A stretch of 64,000 bases of DNA. It comes from Sulfurospirillum sp. (GTDB lineage Bacteria; Campylobacterota; Campylobacteria; Campylobacterales; Sulfurospirillaceae). The position numbers and the translations under genes are program-made. The notes below the pieces were generated by a model. It made no database searches. It was not told the DNA's origin and saw nothing but the letters and a program-made list of their open reading frames with translations. How positions within the stretch are numbered: the stretch's first letter is position 1; each line of letters starts with the position of its first letter. The stretch lies in contig JACUTU010000001.1 of assembly GCA_014859685.1 (NCBI GenBank), positions 335,416-399,415 of the forward strand. Direction: 5' to 3'. Below are positions 50,925 to 58,899 of this stretch, piece by piece.

Positions 50925-51674
50925 ATGAGATTTGTATTATTCTTGTTGCTCATCGTACCATTCACACTTTTTGCACATTTTCAAGTGCTATTGCCATCAA
51001 GTGCTATCATCACAGATCAAAACAATGCAAAGATAACTTTGTTATATGAATTTACCCATCCTTTTCAACAGATGCGTATGCAGATGCAAAAACCATTTCG
51101 TTTGGGTGTTTTTTATGATGGAAAAAGTTACGATATGCTTCCAACAATTCAAGAGGTAAAAAAGGATGGATACACAACTTGGATAAATGAGTTTCACTTT
51201 ATGGCTCCAGCGGTATACCAGTTTTTTGTTGATCCAAAACCCTCTTTTGAACCAGCAGAAGAAAAATTTATACACCATCAAACAAAAGTAATCATTGATG
51301 CCTTCGAAAGTGGTGAAAATTGGGATGTGCCTATTGGACTGAAAGCTGAGATTATCCCACTCACTAGACCTTATGGTCTGTATAGTGGCAATATCTTCAG
51401 TGCAAAAGTTCTTTACAAAGGAAAAGTTGCAAGTGGTGTGAATGTCGAAGTGGAACTCTACAATACAGAGGGGTACAAAGCAGCAAGCAACTTACATGTA
51501 ACGCAAGTTATGAAAACGGACGCAAATGGAATTTTTCATTTTGTGATGCCAAAAGCTGGATGGTGGGGCTTTGCGGCATTGATTGAAGATGATGAAATGA
51601 TCACAAAACAGGACAAAAAATACCCAGTTGAGCTTGGTGCTGTTTTGTGGATCTACGCCAATGAGGGGTACTAG
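50925..51674 (+). CDS. nikK: NikK periplasmic component of nickel ECF-type transporter
   Basis: Exported protein of 249 residues (signal MRFVLFLLLIVPFTLFA, mature chain starts HFQVLLPSS) of the DUF4198 / NikK type, which accompanies nickel CbiMQO-like transporters. It starts with a His right after the cleavage site, a possible metal ligand, and ends in an Ig-like domain (TDANGIFHFVMPKAGWWGFA). First gene of nikKMLQO. AAAAGGA ribosome site. One perfect TTACATGTAA at 51492-51501. Confidence 0.88.
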   Translation: MRFVLFLLLIVPFTLFAHFQVLLPSSAIITDQNNAKITLLYEFTHPFQQMRMQMQKPFRLGVFYDGKSYDMLPTIQEVKKDGYTTWINEFHFMAPAVYQFFVDPKPSFEPAEEKFIHHQTKVIIDAFESGENWDVPIGLKAEIIPLTRPYGLYSGNIFSAKVLYKGKVASGVNVEVELYNTEGYKAASNLHVTQVMKTDANGIFHFVMPKAGWWGFAALIEDDEMITKQDKKYPVELGAVLWIYANEGY

Positions 51675-52267
51675 TGCATATTAGTGAGGGCGTTTTAAGT
51701 GCAAATATTCTTATAGCTAGTGATGTAATCGCCTTAGGTATATTGGCTTATGCTTTTTGGCGTTTGCAAAGAGAACAGATGGTGTTCGCTGCGGTACTTT
51801 CAGCGCTTTTTTTTGTTGCTTCTTTTGTACATATTCCTATAGGTCCAACTGCTACACATTTGTTGATGAGTGGCATTGTTGGTTTGTTCTTGGGTGTGGG
51901 GGCATTTGTAGCTATATTTGTAGGACTTTTGTTGCAGGCTCTTTTGTTTGGTTATGGTGGCGTGAGTGTTTTAGGGGTAAATTTGCTTATTATCGCAACT
52001 CCAGCACTCATTGCTCGTTTTTTATTTCAACTTAAATTACAAACAATAGGCACACAATTATTGGTGGATTTTTTAATGGGTGCCTTACCTATTTTGGTTT
52101 CTAGCTTGTTGCTTGCCGGTGTTTTAGCTTTGGATAATGAAGCCTTTTTGAGTGTTGCGATACTCAGTTTGTTAACAAATCTTCCTATTGTGTTGCTTGA
52201 GGGCATTTTTATGGTGATGATTTTGCGTTATTTGCGTAAAGTATCACCACGGCTTTTGGAGATATGA
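51674..52267 (+). CDS. nikM: NikM nickel-specific substrate-binding membrane component
   Basis: CbiM/NikM-family S component of 197 residues. The diagnostic N-terminus MHISEGVLS (GTG start) has His2, which with the N-terminal amine binds Ni(II). About six membrane helices follow, with HIPIGPTATHLL carrying further His ligands. Shares one base with the nikK stop (TAGTG). Confidence 0.93.
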   Translation: MHISEGVLSANILIASDVIALGILAYAFWRLQREQMVFAAVLSALFFVASFVHIPIGPTATHLLMSGIVGLFLGVGAFVAIFVGLLLQALLFGYGGVSVLGVNLLIIATPALIARFLFQLKLQTIGTQLLVDFLMGALPILVSSLLLAGVLALDNEAFLSVAILSLLTNLPIVLLEGIFMVMILRYLRKVSPRLLEI

Positions 52268-52671
52268 TGTATAAAATTATCATAGTGCTTTTTACATGTA
52301 CGCAAATTTTGTTTGCACATTCACTGAAGATATTTGTGAGTGAACTAGAAAACGGAAAAATAGAAGTGTATGCGTATTTTACAAAATCTTCCGTATGTAA
52401 GGCTTGTGAAGTGCAAGTAAAAAATGCGGACAAGATATTGGCACAAGTTCTCACGGATAATTTTGGTAAAGCTGAAATTTTACTCAAACAAAAAAGCGTT
52501 GAGATAGTCGTGCAAGCATCTTTAGGACATAGAGGACAAGTAAGTTTTACAGCAACACAACCTACAGAGCAAACCAAAGACGACAATCCTTTCATAAAAA
52601 TACTCATCGCATTGAGCGTAATAGCTTTAATATTTTTACTGCTTTATAATGTAAAAAGGAGTAAAAATTAA
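52264..52671 (+). CDS. nikL: NikL membrane-anchored component
   Basis: Protein of 135 residues: signal or first helix (MYKIIIVLFTCTQILFAHS), a small extracellular domain with a Cys pair (SSVCKACEVQVK), and a C-terminal membrane helix (ILIALSVIALIFLLLYNV). This matches NikL, the small subunit replacing NikN in NikKMLQO transporters. Overlaps nikM by 4 bases. Confidence 0.85.
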   Translation: MMYKIIIVLFTCTQILFAHSLKIFVSELENGKIEVYAYFTKSSVCKACEVQVKNADKILAQVLTDNFGKAEILLKQKSVEIVVQASLGHRGQVSFTATQPTEQTKDDNPFIKILIALSVIALIFLLLYNVKRSKN

Positions 52672-53314
52672 TACTCCATTCTTGCTCGTAATCGTTTGCA
52701 TATATAGCTTTTTTATCAGTTTGCAAACCACTATTTTTGTGAGTTTTTTGCCTCTGTGTCTTTTTTCGTTGTACTATGCAAAATATAATTTAGCGCAGGT
52801 TGTAAAAAGAGTTTTATTGTTTAATATCTTCATAATTTTTGTGGTAATAAGCACGCTTATCGCTGGAAATTTAGAGCTTGCTTTGTTAGTTTTTATCCGC
52901 TCAAATCTCATCTTTATTACACTCACGGCATTTTTTTGCAAAACAGATATGTTTCAAATCGCACTTGCTATGCAAATCCTACGATTGCCGCGTGTGTTTG
53001 TGAGTGTTTTTTATCTCAGTGCCAAAGCAATATTTTTACTTAAAATGGAGTTAAAACGATTTATAAAAACACTTAAAGTCAGAGGATTTCAGGCAAAAAC
53101 TTCACTCTTTAGTTACCAAATCTATAGCAATTTTTTTGGTTTACTCATCATCAAATCCTTTCAAAATGCTAACTCTATACAAAAAATGTTACTCATAAAA
53201 GGCTTTAATGATAGGCTTTTTAGTTTAAGCGAAACAAAGCAAATCAGCATGCAAGAATGGCTAACACTCTTACTTTTATGTACAAGTTTTTTATCCTATG
53301 GAGCCTTACTATGA
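52667..53314 (+). CDS. nikQ: NikQ transmembrane (T) component, probable AUU start
   Basis: CbiQ/EcfT-type protein linking NikM to the ATPase. Hydrophobic helices lie at about 5-45, 50-75 and 80-100, and the ATPase-coupling loop has KTLKVRGFQAKTS with the Arg-Gly motif; a second, LLIKGFNDR, follows. The first canonical start, TTG at 52682, is 20 bases from the strong ribosome site AAAAAGGAG (52653-52661), whereas ATT at 52667 is 5 bases away and adds Asn-Thr-Pro-Phe-Leu, the usual CbiQ opening. The ATT overlaps the nikL stop. 215 residues from ATT. Confidence 0.88.
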   Translation: MNTPFLLVIVCIYSFFISLQTTIFVSFLPLCLFSLYYAKYNLAQVVKRVLLFNIFIIFVVISTLIAGNLELALLVFIRSNLIFITLTAFFCKTDMFQIALAMQILRLPRVFVSVFYLSAKAIFLLKMELKRFIKTLKVRGFQAKTSLFSYQIYSNFFGLLIIKSFQNANSIQKMLLIKGFNDRLFSLSETKQISMQEWLTLLLLCTSFLSYGALL

Positions 53315-53964
53315 GTTGTTCGCTTGATTTGAAAAATGTTAGTGTTGCAAATGAGGGCGTAATCCTTTTTGAAAATATATCTTTACATGTAGGACATAAA
53401 GAAAAAATTGCCATAGTCGGGGCAAATGGTTGTGGCAAAACAACGCTACTTGAAGTATTGGCGGGCTTGAGAGAAAAAACGAGTGGCAGGCTTGAACTTT
53501 TTCATCATACCATAGAAAAAAAATCAGATTACCAACCTTTTCGCAGTATGGTAGGCTATCTTTTTCAAGATTCTAACGACCAATTTCTTTGCCCTATAGT
53601 AAAAGACGATATCGCTTTTTCACTTCTTGCTAGAGGTATGCAAAAATCAATGGCCGCAAAACGAGTTGCTATGATACTGGAAGATTTACACATAACACAT
53701 TTGAGTGAAAAAGTTGTTTATAGCCTCTCAGGAGGTGAAAAAAAACTTGTCGCACTTGCTGGTGTGCTTGTGTGCGAGCCAAAACTTTTACTTCTCGATG
53801 AGCCTACTAATGCACTTGATGAGCTGATGCAAACAAGACTTACACAAATTCTTTTAGAACTTGAAAAAAGCATCGTAGTAGTTTCTCACGATAAGGATTT
53901 TGTAAAAGAGTTTAGTCAAAGTATCTACACAGTAAAAGAGCGATCACTTGTTCGCATCGCTTAG
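53311..53964 (+). CDS. nikO: NikO nickel transporter ATPase
   Basis: ECF-type ATPase of 217 residues. Walker A VGANGCGKTT, Q loop LFQDSNDQFL (typical of CbiO), signature LSGGEKKL, Walker B LLLLDEPTNALDE, switch His VVSHDKDF. The frame opens at 53257, but the ATG at 53311 overlaps the nikQ stop (ATGA) and gives the normal start. Converges on pdxA with a 21-base overlap. Confidence 0.95.
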   Translation: MSCSLDLKNVSVANEGVILFENISLHVGHKEKIAIVGANGCGKTTLLEVLAGLREKTSGRLELFHHTIEKKSDYQPFRSMVGYLFQDSNDQFLCPIVKDDIAFSLLARGMQKSMAAKRVAMILEDLHITHLSEKVVYSLSGGEKKLVALAGVLVCEPKLLLLDEPTNALDELMQTRLTQILLELEKSIVVVSHDKDFVKEFSQSIYTVKERSLVRIA

Positions 53965-54867
53965 CAATAACGCTTCATCTATGGCATTGAGATAACTAAC
54001 ACTTGATGGTGTAATGCCCTTATAAGCTATGTCATATGCCGTACCATGATCAACGGAAGTACGGATAATTTTATCGTTGAGTGATACATTGATACTTTCT
54101 TCAAAATAGAGTGTTTTTAGCGGGATAAGTCCCTGATCATGGTACATACAAACAAAGTATGTATAATTTTGTGTATTATTGTATGTAAATGCTGTATCTG
54201 GTACCATTGGACCATTGAAAACATCGGCACCAAGGGCTTTATTGGCTTTTTGTATCGCTTTTTTGATTGCTTTGTCTTCATGCCCTATGACACCATTGTC
54301 ACCCGCATGGGGATTATAGCCTAACACAGCGATTTTGCTTACATGTAGATGTTCTTGAACTGCTAACAAAAATGCTTGTAGCTCCTTTACATGTAAGTGT
54401 TTACTGACATCTTTCATGGGAATATGGTGGGTGTAAAGAATGATAAAAAGTTTTTGACAGCCGAGCATCATAATCGTTTGTGTATTCAAAATATCTGCCA
54501 AAGCATCAGTGTGACCCTTATAGGGAACTTTTGCTTTTTGCCAAGCTTCTTTGTTGATGGGTAGTGTAACTATCGCATCTGCTTGTGCATTTTGAGTAAG
54601 TTCTATGGCTTTTTGAAAAGAAGCAAATGCATATGCACCACTTTTTTTAGTTGGCATAGACGGCTTTATTTTGAAGTCTTTTCCACAAGGTATACATGTA
54701 AAATCTTGCGGCACTTCTTTGTTTAAAAGCAACGCACCTTGTGTGAGCATAGTTTCTTTGATGCAATACAATGGTTTGCACTTTGTTTTGATGATCGCAT
54801 GTGCTTCAAGTGCGATTTGTAATCCGATACCATTGAGATCGCCTATACTTATAGCAAGCGTTTTCAT
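53944..54867 (-). CDS. pdxA: 4-hydroxythreonine-4-phosphate dehydrogenase
   Basis: Pyridoxal 5'-phosphate synthesis enzyme of 307 residues, oxidising 4-phosphohydroxythreonine. The opening LAISIGDLNGIGLQIALEA, metal-binding region GYNPHAGDNGVIGHEDKAI, VPDTAF and CMYHDQGLIPLKTL are present, as is the C-terminal RTSVDHGTAYDIAYKG. Its ATG at 54867 overlaps the pdxJ stop (ATGA), so pdxJ-pdxA are one operon. Holds a perfect TTACATGTAA at 54387-54396 and one near-copy. Confidence 0.96.
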   Translation of the reverse strand: MKTLAISIGDLNGIGLQIALEAHAIIKTKCKPLYCIKETMLTQGALLLNKEVPQDFTCIPCGKDFKIKPSMPTKKSGAYAFASFQKAIELTQNAQADAIVTLPINKEAWQKAKVPYKGHTDALADILNTQTIMMLGCQKLFIILYTHHIPMKDVSKHLHVKELQAFLLAVQEHLHVSKIAVLGYNPHAGDNGVIGHEDKAIKKAIQKANKALGADVFNGPMVPDTAFTYNNTQNYTYFVCMYHDQGLIPLKTLYFEESINVSLNDKIIRTSVDHGTAYDIAYKGITPSSVSYLNAIDEALLLSDANK

Positions 54868-55643
54868 ACTAAAAGATCCCGCATATCTTTGATCGCTTGC
54901 TCTAGCCCACAAAAAATACTACGAGCGATAATGCTTTGTCCAATATTGAGCTCGGTTATCTCTTTGATGGCACAAATATTGGTAACATTTTGATAATTCA
55001 GTCCATGACCAGCTGCGACTTTCAATCCTAAAGAGCAAGCACTTTTAGCACTTTGATCTAACTCTTCAAGAGCATTTTTAAGCTTTATATGTAAAGCATC
55101 TCGGGGCAATTCAAGTTCATCTATAGAGTGTTTGGTTTTGGCTAGATTGCTAAAAAGCATAGCATAGATATTTGCATAGCTTCCTGTATGCAACTCAATC
55201 CAATTTGCTTGTAAGCTTTTTGCCATTTTGATTTGATAGGCGTTTGGATCAATAAATACGGAGAGTTCGATGTGTGCATCTTTAAGTTGTTTTGCTATGG
55301 TATCGACTTTTTGAAAATTTTTGATAAGATCAAGTCCACCCTCTGTGGTGACTTCTTCCCTTTTTTCAGGCACTAGCGTAACCCTATACGGATTGAGTTT
55401 GCATGCAATTTCTATCATCGCTTCATCACAAGCACATTCTAAATTGATTGGAAGCGTTGCATTTTCCATAATGCGTCTTGCATCATCGTCATTGATATGT
55501 CGTCTATCTTCTCGCAGATGGATGGTGATCTGATCACCACCAGCTCGCTTCACTATACCAACCGCATCAAGTGGATCTGGATCATTGATCTTTCGAGCCT
55601 CTCGTAAAACCGCTATATGGTCTATATTTACTCCAAGTTGCAT
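54864..55643 (-). CDS. pdxJ: Pyridoxine 5'-phosphate synthase
   Basis: Condenses the PdxA product with 1-deoxyxylulose 5-phosphate; 259 residues, TIM barrel. Motifs: LGVNIDHIAVLREARKINDP, GGDQITIHLREDRRHI, INLECACDEAM, LVPEKREEVTTEGG, ELHTGSYA, and LKVAAGHGLNY. ATG at 55643 with AAAGGA; a TTG just before it is ignored. Upstream gene of pdxA. Confidence 0.97.
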   Translation of the reverse strand: MQLGVNIDHIAVLREARKINDPDPLDAVGIVKRAGGDQITIHLREDRRHINDDDARRIMENATLPINLECACDEAMIEIACKLNPYRVTLVPEKREEVTTEGGLDLIKNFQKVDTIAKQLKDAHIELSVFIDPNAYQIKMAKSLQANWIELHTGSYANIYAMLFSNLAKTKHSIDELELPRDALHIKLKNALEELDQSAKSACSLGLKVAAGHGLNYQNVTNICAIKEITELNIGQSIIARSIFCGLEQAIKDMRDLLV

Positions 55644-55727
55644 CAAATATCCTTTAACTTTTTAATGATTGTAACAAAGATTGCTTTATAATGTTATAAT
55701 TTTTTAACAAATATTTTTGGAGTGAGC

Positions 55728-55757
55728 ATGTATAACGAGTTTGGTAAAATTCTATGA
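55728..55757 (+). CDS. Nine-codon leader peptide candidate before ppx
   Basis: ATG at 55728 begins MYNEFGKIL and ends with a TGA that overlaps the ppx/gppA ATG (ATGA). A GGAG ribosome site lies seven bases upstream, while the ppx ATG has none of its own, so ppx translation probably depends on this mini-ORF. TATAAT-like sequences precede it. Could equally be the relic of a longer upstream gene. Confidence 0.45.
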   Translation: MYNEFGKIL

Positions 55758-56662
55758 TAACCTGTGATTTAGGTTCTAACACATTGCGGGTGCTAGAATT
55801 TGATTGTAAGCATAAAAAACGGGTGCTAGAATTTGAAAGAGTTGTGCGAACGGCGTATGATTTGGACAAAACAAACAAGATCTCAGACGCATCTATACAA
55901 AGAATTTTCGATGCACTCACAGAGGCACAAGGTATCTTTGATTTTGCAAATCATAGTGTTTTTGCAGTTACTACTGAAGCGATGCGAAGAGCTAACAATG
56001 CACAAAAACTTGTCCAAGCTATCAAACAAAAATTTGGTATAACATTTGAAATTATCGATGGCTTAGAAGAGGCAAGATTGACGATTTTGGGGATAGAAAG
56101 CGGCTTAGATGATGCGAGTATTTCCAAAGAGCGTTACTGTATGATGGATCTAGGTGGTGCATCCACGGAGATCAGTTTTAAAAAAGATGGTGATATTTTG
56201 AGCAAAAGTTTTCCTTTTGGCATCCTCACAACAGCACAAAAATATGAAAATTTAGAAGCAATCACCCAAAATGTACCTCAAATAACCGCATGCGTTCGTT
56301 CGTTTATGGATGCAAATCACATCAAGCCTCACATGTATGAAAAATTTGTAGCAACAGCAGGTACACCAACAACTGTTGCCGCATTTATCGAAGCAATGCC
56401 TTATGCAAGTTATGATTATAAAAAGATTAATGGCAAGATGCTTAGCTTGCAAGATTTTACACAAACACTCCAAGCACTTTTGCAAATGCCAAATGAAAGA
56501 CGAGAGTTTTGGGTGGGTACAAACAGAGCAGATCTTGTTTGTACTGGAATTTTAATCATCCAAGAGGTGATGCAAATGATGAATTTTACTACATGTATAG
56601 TCATAGACAATGGTTTGCGAGAGGGTTTAGCCTTGTTAAAATGTGACGAATTAGTCATTTAA
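55754..56662 (+). CDS. Ppx/GppA-type phosphatase
   Basis: ASKHA-fold exopolyphosphatase / pppGpp phosphohydrolase family protein of 302 residues. Phosphate-1 motif ITCDLGSNTLRVLEFD, the catalytic Glu region FAVTTEAMRRANN, IIDGLEEARL, phosphate-2 MMDLGGASTEISF and adenosine-like FVATAGTPTTVAA are present. Polyphosphate versus (p)ppGpp specificity cannot be told. It lacks the C-terminal HD-like domain of long Ppx. Not part of the ilv operon; 71 bases separate it. Confidence 0.92.
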   Translation: MITCDLGSNTLRVLEFDCKHKKRVLEFERVVRTAYDLDKTNKISDASIQRIFDALTEAQGIFDFANHSVFAVTTEAMRRANNAQKLVQAIKQKFGITFEIIDGLEEARLTILGIESGLDDASISKERYCMMDLGGASTEISFKKDGDILSKSFPFGILTTAQKYENLEAITQNVPQITACVRSFMDANHIKPHMYEKFVATAGTPTTVAAFIEAMPYASYDYKKINGKMLSLQDFTQTLQALLQMPNERREFWVGTNRADLVCTGILIIQEVMQMMNFTTCIVIDNGLREGLALLKCDELVI

Positions 56663-56733
56663 TTTGTGATTAAAACTTAATTTTATCTTCATTTGGGTAA
56701 AATGTTTCACTTTAAAATAGCAAAGGAGTAGTC

Positions 56734-58425
56734 ATGGAATTAAACGGTTCGCAGATGGTCATAGAAGCATTGCGAAGAGAGAATGTCAGTGTTGTCTTTG
56801 GCTATCCTGGGGGCGCTATAATGAATGTGTATGATGAAGTTTATAAACAAAATCATTTTGAACATATTTTGACAAGACACGAGCAAGCTGCTATTCATGC
56901 AGCTGATGGATATGCGAGATGTAGTGGAAAAGTGGGTGTTGCATTTGTTACGAGTGGTCCTGGTTTTACAAACGCGGTTACAGGAATCGCAACAGCTTAT
57001 ATGGACTCAATTCCAATGGTTGTCATCAGCGGTCAAGTACCAATAAGTATGATAGGAACGGATGCGTTCCAAGAGATTGATGCTGTGGGAATCTCCCGTC
57101 CTTGCGTGAAGCATAACTATCTTGTAAAAGATATCAAAGATTTACCGCGCATACTCAAAGAAGCTTTTTATATCGCAAGAAGTGGTAGGCCTGGACCTGT
57201 ACATGTAGATCTTCCAAAAGATATTTCGGCTCAAATCGGTAAATTTGAATATCCCGAGAGCATCACTATGCAAACTTACAAGCCAACATACAAAGGCAAT
57301 GTTCGCCAGATAAAAAAAGCTATCGATGCAATCGCTGAGTCAAAAAGACCGGTGCTTTATATCGGCGGCGGCGCCATTAGTTCAGGTGCGAGTGAGAGTA
57401 TTCAAGAATTTGCACGAATTACTGGTATTCCTGCCGTGGAAACACTTATGGCTCGTGGCGTTATGGGTGATGATAATCCACTTAATTTTAAAATGCTAGG
57501 CATGCATGGAAGTTACGCCGCTAATATGTCAATGAGTGAAGCTGATCTTATGATCTCTTTTGGTCCAAGGTTTGATGATAGAGTTACGGGAAAATTAAGC
57601 GAATTTGCAAAGCATGCACAAATCATACATGTAGACATAGATCCAAGCAGTATCGGCAAGATCGTTAGCGTTGATTTTCCTATAGTTGGGGATTTGAAAA
57701 ATGTTGTAGAAGCAATGATTCCACTTGCAAAAGAGAAGATAAATCCTGAAAAATATAAAAGTTGGCGAGATCTACTCAATAGATACAATGAGATCCATCC
57801 ACTCAAATATGAAGATTCAGATACTGTTTTAAAACCACAATGGGTTATACAGCGCGTTGGACAAACTCTTGGCGATAAAGCTTTTATCACGACAGATGTT
57901 GGACAGCATCAAATGTGGGCGGCGCAATTTTATCCATTTTCTTTTCCAAGACAGTGGGTTACAAGTGGCGGTTTAGGAACGATGGGGTTTGGTTTGCCAG
58001 CAGCGATGGGCGTAAAACGAGCATTTCCAGATAAAATCTCCATAAATTTTACAGGTGATGGTTCTATCATGATGAATATTCAAGAGCTTATGACCGCTGT
58101 TGAGTTTGATATGCCGGTTATAAATATCATCTTAAACAACCAATACTTAGGTATGGTACGCCAATGGCAGACATTTTTTTACGACAAACGATATTCTTCA
58201 ACAGATATCAATATGCAACCAGATTTTGTAAAACTTGCTGAGAGTTTTGGCGGCGTTGGTTATAGAGTAAAAACAAAAGAAGAGTTTGACAAGGCACTCA
58301 AAGATGCTATTGAGAGTAAAAAAGTAGCACTTATTGATGTAAATATCGATAGACTCGAAAATGTTTTACCTATGGTTCCAGCCGGTGGAACACTTTACAA
58401 TATGATGTTAGAGTACAAGGAGTAA
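56734..58425 (+). CDS. ilvB: Acetolactate synthase large subunit
   Basis: Thiamine-diphosphate enzyme of 563 residues at the entry of branched-chain amino-acid synthesis. The TPP-activating Glu is in TRHEQAAIHAADGYAR; the Mg/TPP motif is FTGDGSIMMNIQELMTAVEF with LNNQYLGMVRQW. FAD-binding middle domain with GMHGSYAANMSMSEADLMI. AAAGGAG ribosome site. Forms a complex with the small subunit 3 bases downstream. Confidence 0.97.
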   Translation: MELNGSQMVIEALRRENVSVVFGYPGGAIMNVYDEVYKQNHFEHILTRHEQAAIHAADGYARCSGKVGVAFVTSGPGFTNAVTGIATAYMDSIPMVVISGQVPISMIGTDAFQEIDAVGISRPCVKHNYLVKDIKDLPRILKEAFYIARSGRPGPVHVDLPKDISAQIGKFEYPESITMQTYKPTYKGNVRQIKKAIDAIAESKRPVLYIGGGAISSGASESIQEFARITGIPAVETLMARGVMGDDNPLNFKMLGMHGSYAANMSMSEADLMISFGPRFDDRVTGKLSEFAKHAQIIHVDIDPSSIGKIVSVDFPIVGDLKNVVEAMIPLAKEKINPEKYKSWRDLLNRYNEIHPLKYEDSDTVLKPQWVIQRVGQTLGDKAFITTDVGQHQMWAAQFYPFSFPRQWVTSGGLGTMGFGLPAAMGVKRAFPDKISINFTGDGSIMMNIQELMTAVEFDMPVINIILNNQYLGMVRQWQTFFYDKRYSSTDINMQPDFVKLAESFGGVGYRVKTKEEFDKALKDAIESKKVALIDVNIDRLENVLPMVPAGGTLYNMMLEYKE

Positions 58426-58428
58426 ACG

Positions 58429-58899
58429 ATGAAAACAGAAAGAAAAGTACTCTCAGTGGTTGTACTCAATGAAGATGGTGTTCTCTCAAGAATTTCAGGT
58501 CTTTTTGCAGGTCGAGGATACAATATCGATACACTTACAGTTGCCCCAGTGCCAAACACAAATCTTTCTCGCTTAAGTATCGTAACCTCTGGCAATACAC
58601 GCGTACTTGAGCAGATAGTAAAGCAGTTGCACAAACTAATTCCAACTTATAAAGTTATTGAATCTAATCAATTTGTAGAAAAAGAGATGGCGCTCATAAA
58701 AATACCACTCAATGAGGACTTCAACGGACTCGATGCCATGCTCAAAGCTTACAACGGCACAGTTGCAAATAGTGGTGATGATTTTATCGTAATTATGGTA
58801 GCAGATGATGCAAATCGTATAGAAAACTTTCTAAAAGCAGTCAAAAAATATAACCCGATAGACATTGTACGAAGTGGTTCTGTTGCTATGGATATATGA
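58429..58899 (+). CDS. ilvH: Acetolactate synthase small (regulatory) subunit
   Basis: Valine-feedback subunit of 156 residues. N-terminal ACT domain (SVVVLNEDGVLSRISGLFAG, RGYNIDTLTV) and a C-terminal domain (VEKEMALIKIPL, FIVIMVADDANRIENFLKAV). Start 3 bases after ilvB; its stop overlaps lpxD (ATGATGA), so amino-acid and lipid A genes share the transcript, as in Campylobacter. Confidence 0.97.
   Translation: MKTERKVLSVVVLNEDGVLSRISGLFAGRGYNIDTLTVAPVPNTNLSRLSIVTSGNTRVLEQIVKQLHKLIPTYKVIESNQFVEKEMALIKIPLNEDFNGLDAMLKAYNGTVANSGDDFIVIMVADDANRIENFLKAVKKYNPIDIVRSGSVAMDI

Larger units (their letters stand above)
1894..54396. repeat. Dispersed 10-bp palindrome TTACATGTAA (family of 16 perfect copies)
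   Basis: Perfect copies start at 1894, 7287, 15430, 15773, 17534, 21352, 24981, 27498, 28452, 32880, 41395, 47139, 48573, 49514, 51492 and 54387 (range shown is first to last). All are inside genes. Eleven are read as Leu-His-Val and five as Thr-Cys; the third frame contains a stop. By eye there are about 24 more copies of the TACATGTA core. Base composition predicts about 0.2 perfect and about 2 core copies in 64 kb. A recurrent longer context is AAGCTTACATGTAAG (15773, 21352, 48573). Confidence 0.9.
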
